DNA from: Mucidula mucida
Taxonomy: Eukaryota; Basidiomycota; Agaricomycetes; Agaricales; Physalacriaceae
Reading direction: 5' to 3'
Assembly (NCBI GenBank): GCA_015501055.1
Contig: JADNYV010000147.1
Coordinates: 29,766-93,765, forward strand
DNA: 64,000 bases
The notes below the pieces were generated by a model, which was not told the DNA's origin, searched no databases, and worked only from the letters and a program-made list of their open reading frames with translations. The position numbers and the translations under genes were made by a program. Below are positions 34,813 to 46,945 of the stretch, in pieces (within the stretch, counting starts at the first letter, position 1; each line of letters opens with the position of its first letter).

Positions 34813-35673
34813 TCATTTCGGTCCATAGACCCCGAATTGTCTGGGGTCGACCCTTCTTAGGACAGAACCTGCTGACATGGCCGTGCTCGCCACAGCTGAA
34901 GCAAAGTCCTCTTCGACGTGCGTTGTCGATGTCCATCGGTCTGCCGGCTCCTCCATAGGTAACGCCGGTGGCATCTCGTCGTGTGATTGGCGTCGGGGGT
35001 GGATTCGTAGGTTGACTCTCGATGTAGCCGCCTGCGGAGCTTGGGGCCGGACCTGCATGCCGGACCTCTTGCTCGCCGCCCGCCTTCTCCATAGCTGATC
35101 GATCTGAATGATCTGTGCCTTCCAATCCTTGTACTTCTTTGGCAACCCATCTCGGCTGCCATAGATCTGGTCGATGATCTTCTCGTTGACATTGGTCTCG
35201 AGAAGTCGCACGACAAATGCATCATCCTTCGAGTATTCCGCCTGAGTAAGCAGGACCTCGAACTTCTGAAAGAAATCTTGAGCGGTGTCTTGCCCCTGGC
35301 GCAACCGTTCGATCTGATCTTGCGCATCTCGCGCGAGGTTGGAGTCCACAAATCGCTCCTTCAAGTTCTCTTTGAACTCAGTCCAAGAGACTGTCCATTC
35401 CTCTTCTTCCTCATCGAAGTTCTGGTCCGAGTAGTTCTGGACCCATGCATCAACGTGATCTCCTCGGATGTAGGAGAGAACAACATCGATCCTTTCGGAG
35501 TCCGATGTGAGGTTGTTCTTCTTGTCACGGATGTATGTAAACATCGATCGCCACCAGCTCTTGTACTTGGACTTGTCCCCGTCATAGTCATAAGGCTTGT
35601 TGACCAGGGATCGGCCTTTGGTTTCGTCATTGGCGGGATGAGCGGGTGTGTGATGAGCGGCTTCGTTGGACAT
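34813..35673 (-). pseudogene. gag region of the retrotransposon
   Basis: From ATG 35673 (MSNEAAHHTPAHPANDETKG) the product carries KSWWRSMFTYIRDKK, FKENLKERFVD and DFFQKFEVLLTQA, the usual retrotransposon gag core. A frame change near 35090 moves the zinc knuckle CFSCGEHGHVSRFC (about 34865-34905) into another frame (34754-35125). Confidence 0.88.
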
Positions 35674-36272
35674 GATGAATCGAGGTGATAAGATCGGAGA
35701 GTGAAAGGGTGAAAGTGGGGATATGGGTGATGCGGATTTGGATGAAACGGGTGAGGGAATAGAGGTTTGGATGAATAAGGAGGAATCGCCTAGATCTGAG
35801 ATAGAATCCAGGACTTGGTAGGGTGGGGAATGATGATGTGTATCGTAAGGTAAGTAAAGTAGGTAGGTATCGTAACTGTCTATGCTATTTTACCGACTAC
35901 TGACTACGTATCTACGGAGCCCAAGAGCTCGTCACAAGTTCGCAATTGCCCAGCCGACGTCCCTCTGGTGTGAGGTAAGCCGAAGTTTTCCTGGGAACGG
36001 GGGTTGACCCGTAAACAGCGCCCACTGAAGTGCAACTGCCAAAAGTTCGTTCTCGTGAGAGCGGCTACTTCCAGCACCCGAGGCAGTTATCTCTAACTGT
36101 TAGCCGGCGCTACTGGGACCAATACACACGTATGCGGACGTGCGCTGGGATTAGGAATCCGTCAATCTGTAAACAGGGAAAGGGAATAGGGGAATGTGCG
36201 ATGATCAAACAGCGAAGTGCTGATCGACGATCAGGGATGTGTGGTAGGTGGTAGAAAGTAGTTCCGATCTTC

Positions 36273-36808
36273 TGTTAGCGACTGACTAAGCCACGAGACT
36301 CAACCAGGTACCACAGCAAGAACTAAGAAAGAAAACGTTCGCGTTCGTAAGACTAGGCTAGGCCAGGTGTATAAACGAGATCGGAACTAAAGTACATTGT
36401 ACAATGATACTACACTACTGCTTATATACTAGTAAGTCTGTGTTTGAAGCTCCTTGTCCATACGCGTTTCCACTAGGGATGCTCCACGCCCTTGACCCAG
36501 TGTTGTATGCTACTAGTCCGTGAAACCATTAAATACGAGTGGTGACTGCATGTAAGTAATAATACTGAAACGTCCATGTGTGCTACGAGTGTCGGTGGTG
36601 TGTATACAATAGGGAGTCCATGAGGTATCGGCATGTATGATGTCATCCATGTGTTGGGCGTGTGTCCGACATGAGTACGGCTTCGGTAATGAAAAGGGAT
36701 ATGATCGGTGACGAAACAGATGATGAAACGGTCCGTTGGTTGATAAGACAAGGCTCCCGATAAGATATGATAAGATGTGAAAATGTGAAAATATGGCGAT
36801 TCATAACA
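36273..36808 (-). repeat. LTR (5' LTR of the minus-strand element)
   Basis: 536 bases: the 529-base form plus a 7-base duplication-like insertion near 36395 (AGTACATTGTACAATG against AGTACAATG). Apart from that it is nearly identical to the solo LTR at 58117-58645, closer than to its own partner at 30302. Confidence 0.9.
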
Positions 36809-39130
36809 GTATTGCGATCACCGTATCTGAAGTGGTTGTTCCTGGTACCATCATGAGCCAGCATCACAAACGCGCACTAAATAGCTTTGGCGAGGTACCC
36901 TTTGATGTGGTATGTCATCGCAGTCATGTTCACATCGTAGACGGTTACACCGCCGCCACCGCTTCCGCCACCATTGCTGCCACCGCCGCCATCTGCTCCA
37001 GCAGATCTTCCGGGCCCTATTGCTATTGACTCAACCCCAACTATAACCCAGACAACATTGTCTATTCCGATGATGGGTGTGCCGGATGATGATATTATCA
37101 GTCTTGGGGAACTTCTTCGTCAATGCGACCTCGATTCCGATCCAGGTCAACTACGCGATTTGGATCAGCACATACCGGCCTTGGTGGACCTGAACAGCAA
37201 AGAGATTGAAGCGTTGCTTGGATCTCGTGATGTACCATTGGAGGAATACGCTCACCTTGTGCGTAGTCGAGTTCTCAAGGATGTGTTTCATCTACTCGAC
37301 ATGATTTATATATCACGAGTCCACGGCCTATGTATCCCATTTGCCCAGGCGTTTCGTGATGCACTTTTTATTCCTAATATCAAGGATAAAGCTCGCATTG
37401 AAGTGTGGCTCCGGACGAAGAATCTGAAATGGGAGGATATGCTCCGCTACAAGTCCGCCTGGTTGTGGCGCCACTGTCGCCGTACCATTCCTCCCCCAGA
37501 AGTGCTCTATCCATTGGTGTACGATGTCTTGCATACTTGGGGGGCACTGAAAGATGCTAAAACGGGCCTGCCGCTCTTCAATGCATCTGCTTGGCAGACG
37601 GCAAAGAACATTCTTGACCTCGTACGGAATGGGTATGTCTCTGATCCTCCTGGAGTCACGCTGTACTACTGCATCGGACTTAATGCTGAGGCGAATGGTC
37701 TGCCTATCTATCGCTGTATTTGAGGAACCAACATGACTGAAGGTGGTGTTCATACACACCTCCGTTCTCGACTTCCAACAAGCGGGGTGTCAGTTTGTCA
37801 CATGCGAGCATGCTTACTTGACTTCGTGTTGCGGCATAATCTTCTTGTAAGTACAAACATGAACTTGCCTTCTTGAAGTGCTCTGATAATTCTATAATAG
37901 GTTGGTACCTACAACTCAACGGGAAAGAAGTACCATGGACACGATTCAATATGGCTTACGAACGAAATTCAAGAGCTGGAGATCACCCTTTCCGAACGCT
38001 TTTCTAATATGAAACCAAGCAATCCTTCCTGGGTAAACGGTAATCTCTATCAACAGACCACTGAGGAGGTGGGGATTCTCCGTATCCCAGAGTCTACACG
38101 GATAGAAGCATGCATACAGCCATTCAATACAACTCTCGATGGTAAACAAAAGCAGAGCTATCTCGCACGCCTACAGGGAACGAGCAAGGCGGTGCTACCT
38201 CTACATACTGCCGTCGAACGGAAGCTCTTCAGCGAACTCATGCAAACATGTTCTGACTTCACGTCAACAAGCGGCAACATTCATTCGAAGGCAGTCCAGG
38301 TCTGGAACCGACGTGCTCACAATGACCCGGACATATTCTATAAGGTATCTTTGTTTAATCTATGTAGTACCTATGCTTATACCTCATAAAGCTTTCGGAA
38401 CAGCTTACGGCTTACTTCAGTGGCGACTGGAAATCTAATGCGAATACTCGGTTATCACTCTCGCAGGCATTTAGCAAGACTCAGCCTCTCCAACAACGAC
38501 TACATGATCCAAAGCGATCCAAGAAGATTATCGCCACCAGTTCAGGTCCGCTGATTCCTCATCACGTCACCCAGGGCTATCAGAGTCTTGATGAGAACAT
38601 GGAAATCACACATGGAAATCAGCCGTACGTTTCTCACAGATGGACATCTTGTATCGTGTTAATTCATTGGTGATTTAGATCAACTTCTTCAGGATCTACA
38701 GAGTCTATATCAATGTCTACAACGTCTTTGCCAATTGCGCCACAAGTTCATAGTGCAGGGTATGTCGAGTCTCTGAATTCTCAGGGTTGATCTCCTTCTA
38801 ACTTACCGTGACCAGGAGCTTGTATCCGGCATCGACGTATCAACGCCAGCTCCGGTCAATCCAATGGTGGTCTTAAGCCGCAAGCGCGCGTTAGAAGCAC
38901 AACCCGATCAACCAAACAAAAAGGAGAGAAAGGAGCGAGCTTGTCAACGCTGTGGGCGTGAGAGTGGTTGTAACGGTAGACAGGCATGGTATCGATGCCA
39001 GTATGCATGCCGCGACTGTGGTGAGCGAAGTGTTCGCGCATGTGCGGGACGTCAAGCCAACAGTCCAAAAAAGAGAAGTTGTGGACCACGCGAAATACCT
39101 GCAGCCGCAGCTCGTCATGTTATTTCATAG
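36809..39130 (+). pseudogene. 3' part of the DDE/exonuclease element gene (copy A)
   Basis: Begins in mid-gene directly after the LTR (GTATTGCGATCACC...: AITVSEVVVPGTIMSQHHKRALNSFGEVPFD). It then carries the frame VPDDDIISLGELLRQCDL...YAHLVRSRVLKDVFHLLDMIYISR (to 37723), GTNMTEGGVHTHLRSRLPTSGVSV, GTYNSTGKKYHGHDSIWLTNEIQELEITL, and the cysteine cluster CQRCGRESGCNGRQAWYRCQ...CRDCG. It lacks the transposase-like and exonuclease parts, which exist only at 52.8-58.1 kb. A one-base deletion near 38833 breaks the frame before the cysteine cluster; copy B keeps that frame open. Confidence 0.75.
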
Positions 39131-41822
39131 CCTACCTTATTATCTTAGTCCGACTTCTACCAAATCCATTGTTCTGCCTCGCATGGTTTCGACGAGGCAA
39201 GGACCCTTTTGCCTTATTGAGACAGTAAATGGACTCGGCAATGCGGCAGACCGGTGACTTTCGGAAAACGCCATCCACTAGTGTTCTAAAAAGGCAATCT
39301 CTCACGAATTTCCCACTCCCAACAGCTATCAGCGTTTGCTAACGGCTGCTGGATGCTACTGACCCCGTAAAAATTCCCAAACGGAGCTTTGTGATGGTAT
39401 GGAACATATGGCTTGCAACGTAAATGTATCAGACTCTCAGTCGCTCTCTTTCTCCCTTTTTCTTCTTCCTCTCTTTCCTTTTTTGGTTTTCTTTATTTTT
39501 TTATTTTTTCACCCACAACATCGCTATCGAGCCCGAATTTCAACTCTAAATGATAGGGTACTTTGTGGTTTACAGGGTCCATATATCTAGAAACTTATAT
39601 ATATCACCACAAATACCAAGAGCGGAAACCCGGATGATGGGTTTGCATGGTGCGCGCGTGCCCTCCGCTTCGGAGGCTCTATGCGATTTCCGGACTGTAA
39701 AGGGGGAAATAAGCCGCGCCACGCTCAATCATAAATTTGTCTCCCAGCTGTGGAATGGTCGCACCTGAAAAGACAACCGCATAACTTTGTTGAGCTGCAA
39801 ATATATATGATGTTGCCTTGCATAAATGATGATGCATGCCACAGAGACATGAAGACATATCAAAGCTATTCGCAGAGAACACGGCTCTGAAGGTGTTGGA
39901 GGACTCGCGCGGCCTTGGAACGCTCACGATGCTCGCCCACATTGCCGCGTGAGCCAAGACGGTCGATTGCAAGGATGGAAGGCCGTTCAAGGAGAAAGCG
40001 GTCGAACCAGTTTGAGTTACAAGGTCTTCGCAATCCTATAAGAAGCGATACTTTGACTCCAACGATTCAACCTGGCTAGCCAGTCCATAGCAACAGAGGA
40101 TTGACGTCTTATGATGTGCTCCAAGTTGTCATAACACGCCGATATGTACCGTTGCCGAGACGTTCATGGTCTATTTTTGGCGAGATTACCTAGGCCTGCC
40201 GTCCGGACCCTAGGTAATGTGCATCCCCCGCCATCCCGCGCACGATAGTGGCAAGCTCAAAACTTCCGCCACTCTCCCATAACCCATTACCAGCGAGTTT
40301 CAGAGCCCTAAAGCGGGTCTTCAATGCCGAACTACGCAGAAAGGCATTGTCCTCATTGGATAAACACTAGACTCCTGATGATCGGTGCATTCTCTTCAAA
40401 GGAAGGACTTTGATTGGCTAGGCGTGCATTCAGATCTCCCATTACTACAACTTTCTTGCCCGCCAGCTCTGCTTTTACCAAGGACAAGTCAAGCATTGCA
40501 CAAATGTCCATCTAGTGTTGGCGCTTGGCAGTGCCGCCGCCGCCGCTTGCTAGTCTGAGTCTGTCCAACTCTGATGTCTCGATCCTTTCAGTAGTAAGTA
40601 TATCAACTTGCCACATACATAGTGACGTCCAAACCGCCTAATCGCAGCACTGAGGTGACCATGCCATGAATGACATGAACTGACCCGACGTGCTATTGGA
40701 TGTGACTTGAGATTTGTAAGATTCTTGCAATTATCCTTGCCTAGACTACTGACCTCGAGAGCCGCCTTCAAGCTCCAAAAACATTGGCAAAGGCACAGAA
40801 GTCTGTGGGACCAAACACACAGACATACTGGGGTGGTAGGGTGGAAGAGCTCCACAATGTATTGTCTTGCCTTCGCTAAGTTTTTGGTGGCGGCGGCACA
40901 GCACGACTCGGTGGGCCCCCAAAAGATGGCGGGGTCGGTGATTGGAAGGCTTGATGAGTACCAAACATTGGTGGTGCGAACCACAATGGCATTTAAGACT
41001 ATGCAGCAGGTCCCGCAAAGGTAGGCAGATACCATGGCACCGAGTGGCGGACCATGACATCTGCAACTAGACTCAGATTGCTGCGGGACAGGTGGTGATG
41101 GAGCAGATGGAAGAGTGCTAAACTCAAGAGATAGTCTCAGACAAACAACGAGGAGGCCACAGCATCGCACTATGCAAGGTTATGAAACACATGGCGGCTA
41201 CAAAGTAGTACCACGCTGGAGTGAAGAAGACACACTGAGGACATTGAGAGCACGATACACATTGCAGACGCGAAATGAAGAGAGCACAAAAAACTAGAAA
41301 AGACTTCTAAGGAGAGGGCGCGCCGTGGGCACTGCCTGAAATAAGGTGAGTGCCAAAGATGGAGGAGCAGCACTTACAGAAAGGGGGTCACGCAATGGTA
41401 GGCAACTTCAACATGTTAGAAAACACCTCAGCACGCCCTGTGTCCATTGGACTGGCAATTGATGATGAGGTTGGCGCTGGGTTGGCGGGAGAGTCGCTGA
41501 TCTGGGTCTCCGGACGGCAGGCCCAGGTAATCTTGCCAAAAAATAGACCATGAACTTCTCGGCAACGGTAGATATGTCGTCTCCGTGTCAAGCTATGTAT
41601 GACGCTGGTGACCCCGCTTCCAATCACCCAACGGACGAAATGGTACTCTGCTGTTTACTCCAAGATGCCGCAATGTTGAGGCTTTGCCTTGCTGAATAGT
41701 TCGTGCGTAGGCTCTCGTGCTAGTGCGGCAGGAAACGATCTGAAAACAAACAATGCTGAATTTCTCTGTTCTCCTTTTTATTACCCGTGAGCATTTTCGA
41801 TTTATCTACATTGACATCCACC
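39131..41822. other. Long stretch without supported gene (duplicated in copy B)
   Basis: Contains a pyrimidine-rich tract at about 39436-39512 and a 206-codon minus-strand frame (40550-41170) that is Cys/Leu/His rich, without recognisable domain or ATG. Its exact twin at 60969-63660 results from the duplication, not from selection. Confidence 0.5.
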
Positions 41823-43159
41823 TTATTTCTTCTTGTTTACATTCTCCAGGGTGTATGTCTCAACTTCCTTCAAGAACTCTGCCTTGCCTTTCACAGGTGC
41901 CCAACCCAGTCGTCTTGCTCGGGTACTGACACAGCGGCTGTTGCCGCCAAGGATATGCATAATGATTTCCTAAAACTAAACTCAACTTTGGCAAGCAGTT
42001 CAGCGCGTCGTATACTCACCGGGAGGCCCAAGTCGGTAAACTCTTTCACTGTAATTGGGCGTCCCTTGGAAACTGCTTTCCCAGTCATTGCCCGCGCAGC
42101 GGTTAGCGAAACCTCGCGAAGTTGGACAGAGCCATTTTCTATGAAAAAGTACCCTTCTTTACCGTGCGGGACTCGTTCCCACTCCGACGAAAGAAGCTCA
42201 GTGACCAGGAGTACGAGAAAATCAACGACTGCGTTCGGGTCAGTTGTCGGGTTAACGAGGCCAAAAAGACACTGACATTCGTGAAGTTCTACAATCGCCG
42301 AGTAATTAAGGCCTTCTCCAATCATGACAGGTTGCGGAGGGCAATCACATTCTGAGGCATACCGCTGGATAAGTATCGGTAGCCGTTGGGGTCTTGTATG
42401 CCTGCATCGACTAGTACTCCGCTAGACGGGCGAAGATTCCGCCAGGAATGACCAGATAGGAATAAATCACGCCTGGATTCTTGTGAGTGAGATGGTTTGT
42501 CCACCTGTGCTATGCGTACCGTCTTCATCTGCTTTGAGGAATTCTAGATCGACGTTACAATGAATGCGAGTAATCTCGAGCGACGCCATCTCTTCAATGT
42601 TCGCATCGTCCCAAACTTTGTTGGGTATATCGCGGCCTAGGGCATCATCCAAGAGTACACCTGCGCCGGACTGGGATACTATGTGTTAACTATCATCGAA
42701 ATGCAATAAGGCAACAAACGTACAACGTGAATTACACGGGTCTTCTTCTGCGATTTCTTCAGAGCGGCTGCGATGTTCTGAGCTCCAACAGATCGTCGCA
42801 GTCGTACTAAGAGGTTATACAAGTCAGTACGTCGTTAGGAATACTCAATTGCGAGGACACTAACAGAGTCGACGAGGAGATCAGTCTTTGAGCAGATCGA
42901 CCAAAGGAGCAGCATCAGTGGTCGGTGAACCTTCCACCACCTTGAGAGGGCCAAGGTTCAACTTCCGAAGCTTTTCCGCCTTATCGGCGCTGCGAACAAG
43001 TACTGTAATGGATACATGTGGGAGTTTGAGCAGGCGAAGAAGGAGGGTTCCAGCAACGTAGCCTATTGATTGGAGTATCTGAGTATGATTGGTACCAGTG
43101 TTCACAAGGAGATGTGACGTACCAGTTGCACCAAAGATGAGAATGTTGGTCTGCGACAT
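41823..43159 (-). CDS. NmrA-like NAD(P)-binding Rossmann-fold protein
   Basis: ATG 43159 opens MSQTNILIFGATG, where GATG is part of the dinucleotide-binding motif. After an intron comes YVAGTLLLRLLKLPHVSITVLVRSADKAEKLRKL. Later exons give DDALGRDIPNKVWDDANIEEMASL, DPNGYRYLSS, and EGLNYSAIVELHECQCLFGLV...GYFFIENGS. The end is ILGGNSRCVSTRARRLGWAPVKGKAEFLKEVETYTLENVNKKK, with TAA at 41823-41825. This fits atypical short-chain-dehydrogenase/NmrA-type proteins common in mushrooms; the substrate is unknown. The 3' portion lies inside segmental-duplication copy A. Frames appear intact across about five introns. Confidence 0.65.
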
Positions 43160-43239
43160 GGAGAGGAAAAGTGAAGTGCGATATGCACTGTACCACTCTT
43201 CAGCCTTTAAACGCCTGAAAATCTGCTCATAAACGATAT

Positions 43240-43910
43240 CCCGATTTCCGGTGGCGACCATTTTTGATCCAGCTTTGAGCCATACAAGTCAATAAGACAC
43301 CCTTTGAGTCCAGGAAGAAGTCGCTGTTCCTGCACCTGAACAGCACGCGATGATGACATTTCCTGCACTGGTATCATGGCGTACAACGCGGTTACGTAGA
43401 TATTCATGACCTGCAAGTCATCATTGTAGAGGGACGTCGTACCACGAAGCAATCATACCTTGTACTCCATTCAAGAACACCAAGAGAAGTTCTTTCAATT
43501 TTGCAAGATATGTCAGCGGCCAGCCATAGATCGACATAAGTGCGTGTGAACTCGAGAAACAGTCTCTCTTTCGGTGTGATGATTCGGTCAAGCTCGTCAT
43601 TGTCCGTCGATGCGACATGTAGGAAACGCTCTCCGCTCTCCGCCCGAGGACGCTGCGTTCCCGGTTCTTGCTTGTCATCTGGCGGCAAGCTGTCACAGAG
43701 ACCTGCATCCGATCCACCATATCGTCGATCATTGCGTCCTCGTACAGCGTTATTCGACCACAAAATTCGCAATGAGACCCCTTTGCCTTTCTGTAGAGTT
43801 TGCCTTCAGACTTGAAGGATTCGGGACGCCACGAGTGCTTGAGAACAAAGACGCGAGCTTGGTTCCGAATCAGCTTTTGATGTGTAGCGTCGCATTGACG
43901 ATGATATATT
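43240..43910 (-). pseudogene. Truncated tandem copy of the FunK1 kinase
   Basis: The minus strand repeats a piece of the kinase gene just upstream: SWRPESFKSEGKLY, CEFCGRITLYEDAMIDDMVDRM, ERFLHVASTDNDELDRI, SIYGWPLTYLAKLKELLLVFLNGVQG and HDTSAGNVIIA (a decayed catalytic loop). It ends shortly after that loop. Frame changes and stops are present (for example after TQRVSY). It lies between the intact-looking kinase gene and the NmrA-like gene. Confidence 0.75.
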
Positions 43911-44045
43911 CAAAATACGGTATCATACTGAAACTACTTATTCCTCTGTCGTTTAGGCGTCGGTGAACCGAGAGATACCTGTTGTTTTGAATGTGTTCGC
44001 GAAGTCGTTGCAGTCGGCGACGAGTCCAAGTGCGCAGGAATCGAC

Positions 44046-46945
44046 TCACGTATCAGAAGGCAGAAACATGTCATCGAGCTCCTTCTGTCGCTTGTCCAGT
44101 ATCTTTTCCACAATGTCTTCATCCTCCTCGGTAGGGACCGTTGCAATTGTTTTCTCCAACAGAGCAATGACCCTCCGGTGAAGGGTGTGATATTCATATA
44201 ACTCGCGATGAGTATATGCCAAGCGAAGAAGACCGAACCATTCACAAACGAGGGGCTTGATATGGTGGAAGTAGGGATGGAAATTGCCCACAACATCCTC
44301 TTCAAAGTCATTGGGGTTGGCGAATAGATGGTGTTTGTTCACAGCGAGGGTGGCGTCGTCACTGTCGAAGACGTGGTAGACAACATTGCGCAGCATCGCA
44401 TGACCAGTTCCTTCATCTGTGAGCTCGGCACGACGGGCACCACCAGGTCCACTGCGTATCAGGCAGATGTTGACCAAGATCCACAAGAATGACTCGATAT
44501 CATGGATTGCATCTTGATATGGTACTGCTGAGTGAGTTCCATATTTGGTCGGAACAGGTCCGAGGATTTCGGCGCTGGCATAAGGAGGTGTTCCCTACAA
44601 AGAATGAAATTAACGTGGATTTGAAGGTTGAGAAGATGGGACTGACCGTCCTTGATCCGTTATGAGTGTCCTGTTCCCCATCTTCTGGTTCAATCACGGC
44701 AGGATTGAAGTCGAAACTCCGTGAAACCTTTATATCTATGAGCGTGAATACCAAAATGTGCATTGAGACGTACTGCATGCCATCCTAATTGATCTGTAGT
44801 GACAATATAGGTTTTCTGGGGTGGGGAAAAGGCTAGATAATGTCTGATGGCTGCGGTAGTATAGCTGTCATGATCTCGCGTGACAGCATGGGCAGATGAG
44901 ATAACTTCCGCCTGCGCTGAAACTGACAACGGCACATCATCGGAGAAGAAGGCGTCTGAGACCGTAAACAAACGATTATCGATTTGTGCCTGTGTTATGG
45001 ATTTGCGACTTTGAATTTGAGGGAGCGTTCTGGGATTTCGAGCACCCAGCTTTGAGCGATCCAAGTCAATAAGACACCCTTTGGTGCCAAAAGGAGTCGT
45101 TGCTCCTTTATCTGGACACCGCGCGATGATGACATTCCCGGCACTGATATCACGGTGAAGAAGACCGTTGATGCAGAGATGTTCATGACCTGCAAGTCAT
45201 TATCGTCAAAGATATGTTGTACACATGAAACAATCATACCTTGCACTCCGTTCAAGAATACCACAAGAAGTTCTTCCAATGTTGCAAAATATTTCAGCGG
45301 CCAGCCGTAGGTCGACATAATGACGCGCGTGTGAACTCGAGAAACAAAAGCTCTCATTCGAGGAGTAGTAATTCGCTGAATCTCGTCATCGTCCGTCGAT
45401 GCGACATGCAGGAAACGCTCTTCGCTTTCCGCCCGAGGACGCATCGTTCCCGATTCTTGTTTCCCATCTGGCGGAGGGCTGTCGGAGAGACCCGCACGTA
45501 TGAATGCCCCAGTCCGATCCACCATATCGTCGATTATGGCGTCCTCATGAAGCATTATTCGACCAAGAAACTCGCAATCAGACCCATTTGCCTCGCTGTA
45601 GAGTTCGCCTTCAGACTTGATGGATTCGGGACGCCACGACTGCTTGAGAACAAAAATCTGAACAAGGACGTGAGCTTGGTTACAAGGTAACGGTTGGTAT
45701 GTACCTCTTTGCCGGGTTGACCATCTATGAAGCGTACCACTGCCCAGACTAGTGTTGCCCTACCACGCATCACCCTTGCACGAGCAACACTCATGACTTT
45801 GACGGTCAAGTACTGCGTACCGTCATTGAGTGTGATGACCCATCTCTTCTTGTACGAATCAGTCGCAAAGACGTCGAGCGCTGTCTCACTTGTCAATCGG
45901 TAAGACTCGACCACCTCATTAGGCTGAACATAAATTTTCATGGAGGGATCAAAGCCAAGTTTGTGTGGGGCAAGGACGGCAAACGAGGCAATGATACGTA
46001 TAAAATGTTTCGGAAACTAAGGCAAGAAATGTGAATCATAACGTGGTGCGTATCGTAGATGAAACTCACCTTGTGGATATCGATAGGCGTACTAGTAATG
46101 AGGACTCCGGATCGGTCGTGAAGGCATACTGACATGCATCGTGGTCCAAGAGTAAAACCGAAAACGAATCGACGATCGAGTTGCTCGCGCAATATTTGCC
46201 GCAGATAGCCAATGAGCTGCTTGACCACCTCCTCCCACTCTTCGTTGTCTCTGCGCTTCATCTCCAGCGCGGCGACGATTTGAAGCCACCAAATAACGCC
46301 CTATACACAAAGTCAGTCTTAAGCGATGCCGGAAAATCGATAAAATACGCACTTTGGCTTCATCCTACAAAGAAAGTCAGGAATATCCTCGGGAATAAAG
46401 AGTGTTTGACATACCGGAGACAGATTCTTGACACGGTCATGCAGGAGACTATGTGCAAGCAGACAATCCGGTCGTATGCGTGCAATAGTTTTATCGGCAG
46501 AGTGCGGAGCTTTTGAATGGTAATCGACCCATCTCGTCGATCCTCCAAGCCGAGCAGAATTTTCACCGGGATGCTGAGAGCATAGCTCTTCCGCGGCGCG
46601 GTGGATGACGTTGGCGACAGAGACAAATGCACCATACAATTCATGCTCTTTGCGGACTGATCGGGGAAATGCGCTCCATCGGGACTCTGGGTGATGCGCC
46701 CCTTTGACTTTGTCCCAAATCGCGTCAACAAGGGTTTCTTCGATCGGGAACATGGCTTTTACAAACTCCTCCGTGTCGGTGACACGACAGTGGACGGGGA
46801 AATCAGTGTTAACAGCCTCCTTCATGCTAGCTGCACTTTCTTGCTGGTGAGAGTAACTCAATGAAGGACGTCCTGCTGTGCGTATCGGTGTGTTGTTGCT
46901 CGCAGCAGGTTTCTTGTACGCCTGTGGTGGGATATGGACCCCCAT
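44046..46945 (-). CDS. FunK1-type fungal protein kinase
   Basis: From ATG 46945 (MGVHIPPQAYKKPAASNNTP) the gene has many short introns. The N-terminal part contains WVDYHSKAPHSADKTIARIRPDC and EWEEVVKQLIGYLRQILREQLDRRFVFGFTL, typical of the FunK1 family. The kinase core follows: FVLKQSWRPES, the catalytic loop HRDISAGNVIIARC (about 45120-45160), GCLIDLDRSK (DFG-equivalent D-L-D), then HDIESFLWILVNICL and the C-lobe to FLPSDT at 44046. A further exon with a basic PKRQRNK end may follow near 43950. FunK1 kinases are expanded in multicellular mushrooms; their substrates are not established. No obvious lesion was seen, but I did not verify every splice junction. Confidence 0.75.

Larger units (their letters stand above)
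30302..36808 (-). mobile_element. Ty3/Gypsy chromovirus retrotransposon, degraded
   Basis: Two LTRs (30302-30830 and 36273-36808) bracket minus-strand gag and pol. The element starts TGTTATGAAT and ends CGCTAACA in its own direction. The domain order is gag, CCHC knuckle, protease, reverse transcriptase, RNase H, integrase, chromodomain, which identifies a chromovirus. The frames are split by many shifts and stops, so it is not autonomous. The bases outside the two LTRs do not match (CTACG on the left, GTATT on the right), so no target duplication is visible. Sequence to the right of the element recurs beside the solo LTR at 58117. Confidence 0.92.
36273..42164. repeat. Segmental duplication, copy A
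   Basis: Matches 58117-64000 base for base apart from a few substitutions and indels, from the first base of the LTR to the window edge. It carries an LTR, the 3' part of the DDE/exonuclease-type gene, about 2.7 kb of sequence without supported genes, and the 3' end of an NmrA-like gene. Indels include one base missing near 38833 and two extra bases near 42095, relative to copy B. Confidence 0.95.

Noticed and set aside
36809..39130. KDZ transposase or TET/JBP gene, often found with such mushroom elements
   Set aside because: No KDZ CDGF-type motif and no TET/JBP HxD...H pattern is visible in this window.
40550..41170. 206-codon minus-strand frame (and twin at 62388-63008)
   Set aside because: No ATG at its start, odd Cys/His/Ser composition, no recognisable domain; the identical second copy is explained by the segmental duplication.
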